DNA from: Luzula sylvatica
Taxonomy: Eukaryota > Streptophyta > Magnoliopsida > Poales > Juncaceae
Assembly (NCBI GenBank): GCA_946800325.1
Contig: OX326959.1
Span: forward strand, 52,585,784 to 52,649,783
Length of the DNA: 64,000 bases
Direction of reading: 5' to 3'
The notes beneath the pieces were generated by a model. The model did not search any database. It was not told the origin of the DNA and saw only the letters and a list, made by a program, of their open reading frames with translations. Within the stretch, counting starts at the first letter, position 1. The number at the start of each line of letters is the position of its first letter. Shown here in pieces: positions 25,727 to 36,318 of the stretch. A program made the translations under genes and the position numbers.

Positions 25727-26030
25727 CTTTTTTCATTGCTACAATTTGGGATATTTGGAAGGAAAGAAATGAACGAATTTTTCGTCAGAAAAGGACGCCC
25801 GCATTGGAAACTTTACGAAAAATTATCACCGAAGGAAAGAAATGGACAATGCATTGCTAACCGGACAAAAGTCGTGCACCCATCGAATATTTTGTTTGTT
25901 TTTATGGTCTTTTTTCTTTTTAGGAATCTCACATTTTTACATGATTATGTAAAATTGCAAAACAATGTATTAAATTTGCTTTAATATATTAAATACAAAG
26001 AAGTCATGCTTCTTTAATTTTCAAAAAAAA
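25727..26030 (+). mobile_element. 5'-truncated LINE with exact target duplication
   Basis: A 304-bp insertion encodes FIATIWDIWKERNERIFRQK from the ORF2 C-terminus in one frame. It ends with the same 3' UTR as the 16.7 kb LINE and a short poly-A. A perfect 15-bp target duplication, AACAATCATATTAAA, lies at 25712-25726 and 26031-26045. Confidence 0.9.
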
Positions 26031-26640
26031 AACAATCATATTAAAATTAGATATAAATAAAATATTCTTTTGATGGGTCTATTTTTTTAGTCATTAGTGA
26101 TAATGTAATTGCCAAATTTTACAATAAAACTAATAAGCGATCCTCTCAACAATAAATAAATTAATCCAAATTGATAACAAATTATGACAAATTATTCTAC
26201 TATTAGCACGATCGCCTAATTGAGATCTTCAAAAAATCCCCAAACTGGATCCATAGTAACGTTTTAATTAATAGTACAAAGACGTGTTAAATGTCCACTA
26301 TCTTTTGTCTCGGACTTATTGTACCAGAATGGAAAATAAAACCTTATTCTGGAAAATTATTTTATTTTATTTTATAGGCCTATAAATAAGGACCATTTGT
26401 TTTTGTTTCGAAACATAGTGATATGGCAAAAAATAATAGCACTATCTATTTCAAAAACTCAATCATTTTGATGTTTTTTATTTCATTGTGAAAAAATTGT
26501 TTTGTCTTCGGATTTCTTTCACCGCCAACTTGGTGATATCATGTGCATACGATATGTGTGTACTTTGTTATTTGTTATATAATTAAGGGAGGCTATATTT
26601 CATTTTAGGGAATTGCTAACACACTTCAGCGTTAACACAT

Positions 26641-26914
26641 TCCAGCACGTCGCAAGTATGTCATGCAGAGTCCAACATGTCGCAAACACAAACAAAATAT
26701 TACATATGTCTCGGCAATTGGGTTTATCATGTATGTCATGATATGTACCAGACCAGATGTGTCATACGTTTTGGATGTGCAATATGTTTTAATCAAGATG
26801 TGCAAAATTCCAACGAACGACAATGTTGTTGATCTTTTAACCAAGGGACTCTCACGGGCTAATTGTGAGGGTCATGTAATGTCAATGGGCATCAGGCTTT
26901 TGAATGAGGTCTAA
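26641..26914 (+). pseudogene. Copia pol remnant with internal deletion
   Basis: A frame carries VSAIGFIMYVMICTRPDVSY, the conserved region after the Copia reverse transcriptase. About 20 residues later comes NDNVVDLLTKGLSRANCE, the C-terminus of Copia RNase H. In intact elements these are separated by most of RNase H, so an internal deletion has joined them. The element is on the plus strand and its 3' end points toward the palindrome array at 27.6 kb. Confidence 0.75.
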
Positions 26915-27098
26915 TTATATTCAACACATTTACTTATCATTATTATGATTAAGTGTGTTAGATTTTTATTTTAATTATAAAAAATTGAACTATGAATGAC
27001 AATCTCGATCATATCATCAAAGTACGCAAATTTGATAGTATAATTATGAATCAAAGAAAATGTTATTCCAAAAATAATTCATAGTAGTACATATGATG

Positions 27099-27116
27099 TT
27101 TGTGGAGACAAACATA
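27099..27116. other. Perfect small hairpin
   Basis: TGTTTGTGGAGACAAACA has a 7-bp perfect stem and a 4-base loop. It lies downstream of the Copia remnant and may be in its 3' region or LTR. Confidence 0.5.
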
Positions 27117-27357
27117 CTTATCTATGAAAGCTATGTACTCCCCGTTAGTATGTTTGCAAGCTGATGATTACATTTTGCTAGTCATTAGTACTGGTTATCA
27201 AGTTTGGAATATATGTTGTTGATTTAAATTTCCGGTTGTTTGATTATCTCAAAAACAATGTCGATATTACTAACAAAATCTATCGAGAATGGTGTATATG
27301 ATACATAGGTACAAAATGCAATAAAAAGATCAAGATAAACAAGCAAAAATCAATCAA

Positions 27358-27465
27358 GAATCGCAAAGAAGAACAAGACGTTGAAGAATCGCAAAGAAGA
27401 TCAAGACGTAGAAGAATCACAAAGAAGATCAAGACGTAGAAGAATCACAGAATCAAGACATCGAA
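27358..27465 (+). repeat. Purine-rich minisatellite, 27-28 bp unit
   Basis: Three to four copies of AGAATCRCAAAGAAGATCAA followed by GACGTAG, then a shortened copy. Strongly purine-biased on the plus strand. It lies between the Copia pol remnant and the palindrome array. Confidence 0.75.
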
Positions 27466-27610
27466 GATTCCGCAAGTTGGGATATCAATATAATCACCAA
27501 AACACAGTATAGGTATCCCTAAACTTGTTTATGTATGATTAAGCTCAAAATAAAAGTCAAATAAATATATTCGAAATCCTGAATTAACATAAAAGGCTGA
27601 AATAAGGATG

Positions 27611-28182
27611 TCCGTTACAACGGAACCCGGTGTCCATTATAACGGACATGCTCGTCCTATACAAGAATGAAAACACAGTATAGTCCGTTACAACGGATTA
27701 ACCAATCCGTTATAACGGACTTCAGCAAAGCGTTGTAACGGAATAATGTCCGTTACAACGCTAATTAAATTCAAACTTGAAGGATGTCACAGAAGTATGT
27801 CCGTTGTAACGGACATATATGTCCGTTATAACGGACATGGAACTCACTTCAGTACCATACTTTTCTCTTCATGTCCGTTGTAACGGATTAACCAATCCGT
27901 TATAACGGATAACCAATCCGTTATAACGGAATACCTTATAGCGTTGTAACGGAGCACTTTCCGTTATAACGGGAATTAAATTCAAACTGAAGTGAAGTCC
28001 CAGTATGATGTCCGTTGGGACGGACATGATAGTCCGTTTCAACGAACTACATAACACATACTTCCGTTATAACGGACTTACATTCCGTTATAACGGACTG
28101 TGGAAAAATTCGAATATAACAGCCATAACGGCTAGTTTGACTTATGGTCCGTTGTAACGGACATGCAGTTCGTTATAACGGA
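27611..28182. repeat. Array of about 19 palindromic 14-mers (TCCGTTRYAACGGA)
   Basis: Exact or near copies of TCCGTTATAACGGA start at 27611, 27633, 27684, 27706, 27729, 27749, 27800, 27822, 27874, 27896, 27917, 27940, 27960, 28011, 28033, 28063, 28084, 28148 and 28169. Variation is mostly in the central two bases (TA, CA or TG) and at the ends. Spacers are irregular but favour about 22 bases centre to centre within pairs. Longer words around pairs recur (GTCC...GATTAACCAATCC), showing the array grew by segmental duplication. The motif occurs twice more inside the Copia element (14587-14600 and 14609-14622). Confidence 0.9.
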
Positions 28183-28223
28183 CTATGCGGAAAATGCAAG
28201 TTCTGGAAAGGGTCTATGTGTTC

Positions 28224-28231
28224 TATAAATA
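28224..28231 (+). promoter_or_regulatory. TATA box downstream of the palindrome array
   Basis: TATAAATA sits 41 bases after the last palindrome and is followed by a CT-rich stretch (CCCTCATTCTCTCTCC), the usual arrangement of a plant pol II start or an LTR U3/R border. With the Copia remnant upstream, an LTR promoter is the likely reading. Confidence 0.55.
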
Positions 28232-28740
28232 GAACATTTCCCTCATTCTCTCTCCTAACTTTGTAGAACACCTGACCAGCCGAGCGCGGGCCGTCGGAAG
28301 ATCGTACCATGTTACTAAAAAGGTATTAAATATAGTAAAGATTAAATATTGTCTATATAATCAGTTCATTGTAGTAAATTGGTATAAAGATATAATGAAA
28401 ATTCCTAAAAGAAATTAATTAAGCGTTTGGAGTTTGATGTTTGTTCGAGTTTTTGTGTCTGTCCTAAACAAATCGGCCCCTTGATGCCGTATAATTAAAA
28501 ACCTCTACATCTAAATTGGGTCGCGCTATACTCACGCTAAATTAGGCTGCTCCAGTTGGATGATTCATCCCGACGGAGTGTCTCTTATTAAATAATGTAA
28601 TTCAAATTTTGTCTGTTTTTCGTTCATAGACGAATATATTAATACGAAGGAGTGGAGAAAGTCAATTCTCTTATCATAATTACAGGCAGGGACACATGCT
28701 TGTAAGGGTTGGCCGGCGCCACATGCCTTCGAAAATGTAA

Positions 28741-29160
28741 GGCCTCCATTTTTGTGGAAGGTTTATGTGTTGAGAAAAAAATTATAGGATGTAGTCAAAG
28801 TGTTCGATGAAATATCTAACATAGAATACAATTATAATTATGATGAATTTATGTTTTTAAAAATTAGTTTTCATAAGCTATGGCAACGTAATAGTGCGAG
28901 ACATCCACTTTTTTGAGAGATTATTTATAGAAAATGATATTATTACATGTTGTATTCAAGATGTTCGATGAAATATCAAAAATATAATGAAAACATAATT
29001 ATAAAGGGATGCTTTGAACAATTAGTTTTTGTTGGATATAGAAATAATATAATGCAATATAAGATCTTCATTTTTATGAGAGGTTTATGTATAAAGAAAA
29101 ATATTTTTTAGGATTTGTCTTGTGTTCGATGACATGTCTAAGAATTTTTTTTAAATATAA
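28741..29160. repeat. Decayed ~160-bp tandem repeat, three units
   Basis: Two landmarks recur in order. The first, TCCATTTTTGTGGAAGGTTTATG-like, is at about 28745, 28903 and 29066. The second, TGTTCGATGAAATATC-like, is at about 28800, 28959 and 29121. Units are strongly diverged. The second landmark reads VFDEIS in one frame, but there is no sustained frame. Confidence 0.5.
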
Positions 29161-29169
29161 TTAACTTCA

Positions 29170-31400
29170 CACAAATTTTGGTTGGAAGAATTTAATGATG
29201 AAAGTTTAATTTATTGATACAACGGAACATGGAATTCATTTTAGTTTCCTAGTAAATTTAGTGTTGTTACCCTCTCAAGTTCCATTTTTTGAACTAAAAA
29301 CAACTCAATTCCAAATTAAGCCCACGTTATTCAATTCAAGCCCCGGAAATGAAATTAAACTCTTTGAAAACTGTCACATTTACCCAAATGTGATATGATT
29401 TGATTTGTTGGGATATTTGTTATATATACAATTTTATTTTATTAGGTTTATTATTGTAAAATTGTCAAATTAAAGACCCTTTTGCATGTATATTTTCTCA
29501 TTGAAGTATGTTGTTGCAATTGAGTGTTGTGAATTTTGAGTATAACCATTTCAATGATACTGCATAATTAAGAATTGAGTATTTATTTTTTGTATTTTTG
29601 TTAATCTTGTATTGTCAAGATCTCGTCAAAGATTTTCGAAAATACAGGATCGGACCTGATTATAAGAAAATCAATCATATTAACATAATTAAAAATTGAT
29701 CAAAACATCATTTGAAATGTCTGAACCAGACGGTAAAATGATTATTTATAAACAAAAATTAAAACAACATCAATAACTAAAAAACAAACATGAAAAAAAA
29801 TGAAAAATTGTAAAATGGAAGTACCAGTAAGCCAGTAACTGGTTATGATGGAGCCCCAATTTTCCAGAATAAATAAATAAAATTGGTCCAAGATGCCCTT
29901 CACACCTTGTCAGGTTCTTGCCCCCTCAAAACATCAAATTTCATTTTTACCCCCCTGAATTAATTTGGTTCAAGTTCAAAGAACCTTAAACCTTATTAAT
30001 CAAATCTCTGTACCCCAATCTTATACCATAGTATCTTATTCTATAATATAATATATGTATATATTTAACATTTCTTTCGGGTACTTGTTTATTTATTATA
30101 TATTAGCCAATGCAGAAAGCAACATGAGAATATTCACTCTTGGTATAATTAATTAATTTCTTTCGTGTACTTGTTTACACGACACGCTTTTTGCAAACAA
30201 TAATTTTTGCACTGTTATATTAATAAAATACAATAAATCATTAAATATATACACTGTTTAACAAAAAAAATTGAGAGAGAGGAAAGGGGGAGGGCACCAT
30301 CCCTGACCTCTACTAAGATCCGTCCTGATTATAAATATAAATGACTTGGTTCTCACGTCTACAAATGAAATAAAAAGAAAAAAAGAAATACATATCTGGT
30401 GTAGTCATATTACATGACCATGTCAATACATTGTGAAGGAATATGTCAATGTGCTTTCCAAGTCAACATAGTTTTGGTCGATTTGTACATACTATACGTA
30501 CTTGGTATTTTCTGCTAATTTTAATTTTCAATCAAAGTTTAGGTCAAATTTTGGATTTTTGTTTTTTTTTGACTCGTTCAAATATTATTTATTTAATGTC
30601 AATAATGTTCATCGCCAATAAAAGTTTATTTGTATATTTCACTTTTACATATAGTTATTTTGGACTAATGATATCATTCTAAATTGTTTAAAAAGTAACT
30701 ATTTGGAAAAAATATTTCATAAAAAATTTAAGATATGATTAGGACAAAGATTTGCCTTAATCCTGGAATTAAAAAATGCTTTGGTGCGCAAAAAGGCCCC
30801 CCACCTAAGTGCTAATTGTGCAATGTACACGTGTATTTTTCTTCATTGAATCTTCTTTTCTTTCCATGAAAGAAATGATAAATCCCATTCCCAGCATATC
30901 TTTATATTATTATGCAAAAAATGTATTTTCCTATTTAAATTTGCAGGATACATTATATTTTGATATTTGCCAGGGGCAAATATGAAATATTGCACCAAAG
31001 AATAGAAAGAAAAGGTAAGTAGTGATGTACATCCCCTAATACTCTCCCCCCGCATCCTTAATGAGGTGGATATGATTTAACACTTTCAAAATTAGCACAC
31101 AAAAACATGATTTAACATTTTAATTTATGGTTTAATTATCTTAATTTATGATTGAACATACAATTAAGATGTTAAATCATGAATTGAAATGTTAATTTTT
31201 AAGGTGTTAAACCATATCCACGTCATCAAATATGTCGGCGGAGAGATGGGGTATGTCCAACATTTTCCATAAGATTAAGCTTCATTGGTCTATAGTTAAA
31301 AAGTTGTTATAACTCCAGCATATATAAATATATAAATATATTTAATTACTTGCACCGAAAAAGTACACGAAAAACATACGCAGGGGGACCGCAAAATTAC
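29170..31400. other. AT-rich interval without a recognised gene
   Basis: No sustained frame or clear repeat boundary. A remnant at 30285-30330 (GGAGGGCACCATCCCTGACC then GATCCGTCC) resembles other GGATC-type repeat scraps in the window. At 31087-31210 a short segment recurs in inverted order (TTAAATCATG/CATGATTTAAC). Confidence 0.4.
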
Positions 31401-31449
31401 GGGCTCCACTTCTAAATGCGTTTCGTGTACGTTTTGCGTGCTCTTAACA

Positions 31450-32148
31450 ATCTCCCCGGAAAAACATATCACTTTTTCACTACCACCCTACTTTTTCTTC
31501 CTTTTCTCTTTCCGGTCCTTCCCTTCTCTACTCTACTCTCGTCTCTCCCTCCCTCCCTCTCTCTCTTCTCACTGCCGACCAACTCAGTTGATTATTCTGA
31601 GTTGCTCTGATTTTGGTTGGATTCGTCTTGTTTGCTCGTTTTTTGGAAAGTTTATTTTTGGCTTTTGAAGTGTTTTTTGTGGGTTTTTGTTGTGGTGATT
31701 TTATGAGCTTGGGGTGGGAGTTTGCTTGAAAGGATGGATCTTTGGTGCTTGGTTTGGAGGAATTGATAAACTTTCAAGTTTAGGAGCTGATTTGAGTTTG
31801 GTGAGAGTACAAGGAGTTTTAGTTTTTATTTACTTGGTGGTGCTTGAAAATATCGTAATCAGGATTAATTTAGGTGGGCATGTGGATTTCGCTTGTTTGG
31901 GTACATGGTTCCGTTGGAGTGATGTTCATGGATTTCTGGGGCAGGAGAGAAGCTGATCAGAATAGATTAAGCTAAATTGGGGCTTTTTAATCTCTTCAAT
32001 TAACTGCGATTTTGAGAGAGGTTTTTCATCTATAGGTGCTGTAACTGGTAACTCGATAATTTTGTGTTAAATCAACGGAATTTAGGAAAAAACATAAATT
32101 TTGCTCCGCGACAATCTCAATTTGCTTAAAGTCTCAATAATTTAAGCT
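31450..32148 (+). promoter_or_regulatory. Leader and promoter-proximal region of the SPL gene
   Basis: A CT-rich block (31525-31572) follows a TATA-like AT stretch (31320-31345). Short ORFs in the following 600 bases are probably upstream ORFs or noncoding 5' UTR. Whether a 5' UTR intron exists cannot be settled from sequence alone. Confidence 0.4.
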
Positions 32149-33748
32149 ATGGAAGCTAGAATTGGGGCTGGAAGAACCCATCTTTACAACACAGGAGGCG
32201 AAATTGAGCTGAATTTGGGGAAAAGAGGAATCGAATGGGATTTAAACCGCTGGAATTGGAATCCTGAGTTACTCCTCGCAAAACCCGGAAATCAAATCCG
32301 AATCGGAAACAACGGAAACACCGTTACCTCCAACAGCTCCTCTTCTTGCTCAGAAGAGAACACTCAAACTCAAACCGAATCTGAAAAAAGAAAAAGAATA
32401 ATCGTAATTGACGAAGAAACTGGACAAGAATCTCTCAGTTTAAGAATTGGAAACGGAATCGGAGAGAGAGACGCCAAAAAGGGCAAAGTTGTTCAAACGG
32501 GTCGACCCGTTTGCCAGGTGGAAGGCTGCATGACCGACTTGACAGGCTGTAAAGATTATCACAGACGCCATAAAGTCTGCGAAACTCATGCCAAGGCCAG
32601 TACCGCTCTCGTCGGTAATTCTGTCCAACGATTTTGCCAACAATGCAGCAGGTACAGAAAAAATCATTTTTCTTTAATTCAATTACGTGTTTAATTAATA
32701 TTTCGAATATTAGGTTTCACATGTTGGAAGAATTCGACGAAGGGAAGAGGAGTTGCAGGAGGCGATTAGCAGGGCACAACAAGCGCAGGCGCAAGGCCCA
32801 ATCAGACGCCGCCACGTCAGCACTTGGCGGAGTGAACTCCTTGGACGATAAAACCACCGGATATCTCATTCTCAGCCTTCTCAAAATCCTCGGTAACTTG
32901 CACTGTAAGTAATCTCTAATAAATTCCTTATTCGTACTCAAATCAAATATTGAAAATATCGTATATACCCCTTGATTTGTAATTTAGCGAACAATGGCGA
33001 GCAAGCGAAAGATCAACAGGATTTGGGAATCCATGTTTTGAAAAATCTCGCCAGCTTGGCGAGCTCGATCGATATTACAAGCCTCTCGGGTCTCTTGCAA
33101 CAGAACGGCGGTTCCCCCTCCGACGCACGCCAGGCTGGCGCTTCGAAATCCGTGCCTGAAAGTACGCAAGAAGCTCCATTGACCGTGAATGGGATTAATA
33201 CTAATAATATTAATAATTCGGTGTCTCTTGCTGTAGATGGGAGCGATAATATTCCAGGTGAAATTTTTTACAAACTTAAAAATATCATTTATACCCCTTA
33301 TATATATATTTTTTATTTGAAGAGAGGAATGAGAATAATAAAGGGAGATTAATTCGGGATTTCGATCTGAACGATGTGTGTAACGATACAGAAGAAACGG
33401 AGACCGGTACCGGTACGGTTACGGTTGCCTGTACCGGTACGGGATCTGGTAATGGTTCGCCCAGCTACCCGCCTTGGATGGCACAGATCCCGATGCAAAC
33501 GAGCCCTCAGCATGCAAGTGGCAATTCCGAGTCCTTGTCTACTCAATCTCTATCTAGCTCTAATGGTGATGCTCAGGTAATTTATTATTTATTATTATTA
33601 TTATTATGGGAAATTTTTAAAATACCCCATATCTTACATTATAATTTCTTTCTTGTTTTATTCAGTGTCGAACAGATAGAATTGTGTTCAAATTATTCGG
33701 TAAAGATCCTCATGATCTCCCTCTCGATTTACGTGCACAGGTATTTAT

Positions 33749-33812
<64 letters not shown>

Positions 33813-35901
33813 TTTTTTCTAATTTTTGGTAATAATTAAAATATTTTGAAACAAATAAATATTGGAGGTTTTTGATTGGCTGAACAACACACCAAGTGAG
33901 GTGGAGAGCTACATAAAGCCAGGCTGTGTGATTTTGACGATATATTTAAGGCTACCTGAATCTAAATGGAACGAGGTATATATTTTGTGCGTACTATTTT
34001 TGAATTTTGAAATTTGAAATTTGAAATTCATTTTCTGTGTTTGTGATTTGTGGGTGTAGTTGTGTGAAGATTTGAGATTTGAAATGGAGAGGCTTTTGAG
34101 TAATTGTACCGATGATTTTTGGCAATGTGGATGGATTTATGCGAGGGTTCTAGATGAAATTGTCTTCATTTATAATGGTAAATATTATTTTCTAAAAAAG
34201 AATATCAAATTTATCCTTCTAAAATTTGGATGTATTTCAAGTTTTAGAAGACCAATTGAATTTTAGAAGGGTATATTTGGTATTTACACTCATATTTTTA
34301 TTTAAATTGAAAATTTGAATTTGAATTTTAGGGCGCGTTGTAGTGGATGGATCGGTGCCTTCAAATACTCCTGATTACAGCAATATTTTAAGCGTAAAAC
34401 CAATTGCAGTACCTCATTCCACGTCCGTAGAATTCACAGTTAAAGGCTTAAACCTCGAAAATAATTCAATGAGGTATAATTCTTGTATTTAATTCTCGTT
34501 TAATAAATTCATTATTCTTTTTGTTCCTAATTATAATTTGGGATCTTTTTTCAGGATTTTCTGTGCATTCGAGGGAAAGCAATTGTTTCAAGAAAACACA
34601 CAATCATTAATTGTAGGAACAAATGGAATAAATAACGAGTATTTAACCCTCAATTTTTCGTGCTCTTTGCCCAATTCAAAAGGAAGAGGATTCATCGAGG
34701 TATCTTTTTTTTATTCTTGGTTGTTCAGTACCATTTTGTTAAAATATCAATTTTGCCCTTATCGAACACATCAATTTTAATTTGAGACGTTTAAATTTTT
34801 TGGAAGGGTACATACGAAGTTGTCTTTTTTTTTTATTTCAGGTTGAAGAGAATGGATTTAGCAACGGATTTATCCCATTTATAGTGGCGGAAAAAGAGGT
34901 TTGCACCGAAATCCGTGCACTCGAGGAATCAATCGAAACAAACCCTAATAACGAAGAATCTCTAAAATTCATACACGAGCTTGGTTGGTTATTAAAAAAA
35001 TCCCCAACAATTTCAAAAACCGAGAAACCAGTTCCCACTTTCGACCTAACTAGATTCGTATTTCTCGTTAATTTTGCAATGCATCGAGATTGGTGCAACG
35101 TGATCAAACTCCTTTTGAATATTCTATTCAACGGTGCGGTAAATTTGAACAATAAATCGGCTAAAGAGGTGGCCTTGTCTTTGGATTTGCTCGTGAACGC
35201 GATCAAAAGAAAATGTAGGGGTATGGTTGAAATTTTGTTGAGATTTCCGGCTAGTGGTGAAGGGTTTATATTCAGACCTGACGAGTCTGACGAGTCGAAG
35301 TCAATGTTGACTCCTCTTCATATCGCCGCTTCCATTAACGGCATGGATGATGTCATTGATGCCCTCACAAGTGATCCTAATATGGTACATTTTTTTTTTC
35401 TCATTCTTATATTAACAGTAGAAAAATGTTTAATAATTCTATTAAATTGTTGTAATTTTCTATTAATAGGTTGGAATTAATGCATGGAAAACCGTGCGAG
35501 ATGAAACGGGTCAAACACCAGAAGACTATGCACGAATGTTGGGCCACATTTCGTACCTAAATCTGGTACAGAGGAAAATCGATCGACAAATCGAGAAATC
35601 CCACGTAGTAATCGGAATCCCGGAATCCATGTCCGGGATTTTAAAATCCAGGAACTCGACTTTTGAAATCTCAGGGAAGAACGTGATGTCGCCATCGAGG
35701 CAGTATTGTAACTCTTGTAGCAGACAGGTGGCGTTCCGTACCGGTGCTGCGAGAACGTTCTTGTACCGGCCAGCGTTGCTTAGTATGGTGGGTATTGCTG
35801 CGGTGTGTGTGTGTGTGGGTATTTTGCTTCATACTCTGCCGAGAGTTCGGTACGTGGTGCCTTCGTTTAGGTGGGAATTGGTTGATTTTGGAGCTATTTA
35901 A
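32149..35901 (+). CDS. SPL12-like: SQUAMOSA promoter-binding-like transcription factor, SPL1/SPL12 type
   Basis: Eleven exons: 32149-32651, 32714-32904, 32988-33257, 33323-33576, 33666-33740, 33868-33975, 34060-34177, 34332-34473, 34555-34699, 34842-35384 and 35470-35901. They give 926 residues, close to Arabidopsis SPL12. The SBP domain spans about 122-197, with zinc ligands C122, C127, C144, H147 and C163, C166, H170, C182, and the nuclear signal [17 protein letters not shown]. The intron after CQQCSR is the conserved SBP intron. Ankyrin-like repeats lie at about 735-815 and a hydrophobic segment ([18 protein letters not shown]) near 885-905, followed by the FRWEL tail typical of large clade-II SPLs. 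Expected role: nuclear GTAC-binding regulator; SPL1/12 act in thermotolerance and reproductive development. I saw no miR156 site, consistent with this clade. Intron 5 holds a long (TA)n tract. Confidence 0.93.
33755..33810. repeat. (TA)n microsatellite in SPL intron 5
   Basis: About 28 uninterrupted TA units between exons 5 and 6; likely polymorphic. Confidence 0.9.
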
Positions 35902-36318
35902 TGTGGTTAATATATTGTTATTAATTATTGGGGGATTAATGTTATTATGATATAATTAGGGGTTTTATTGTCATGTTGTAAAAGTTGTTAACTATGTGAG
36001 TGTGGTTACTCTTTTCTGTTTTGTATTAACAAATGTTTCGTCTTGTTTCCCTTTTTATTATATGTTTTTGTTAATTTAGGGTCATATAATCTTTGTTTTT
36101 TTGTTTTTCATTTTATTTATTTTTGTTAGTCTCATTGAGTTGTTTTTTAACTACACAAAAAAGTTAAAAAGGAAACTCATTTGTTCAATATAAAATTTAT
36201 ATTGTACATACAACAAAAATACTATGGAAAATTAAGAAGGAATTAAATAATAAATATCCAACTAAGAATATTTTTTATTATTCTTACAAATAAATAAACA
36301 TGAAAACTTTAATTGTAA

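Noticed and set aside
27611..28182. CRISPR-like array, given repeated short units and spacers
   Set aside because: Spacing is irregular, the units are palindromic and diverged, flanking words are duplicated, and the context is a plant nuclear retroelement.
31714..31956. 80-residue frame upstream of SPL
   Set aside because: No family similarity and it sits in the probable SPL leader; at most an upstream ORF.
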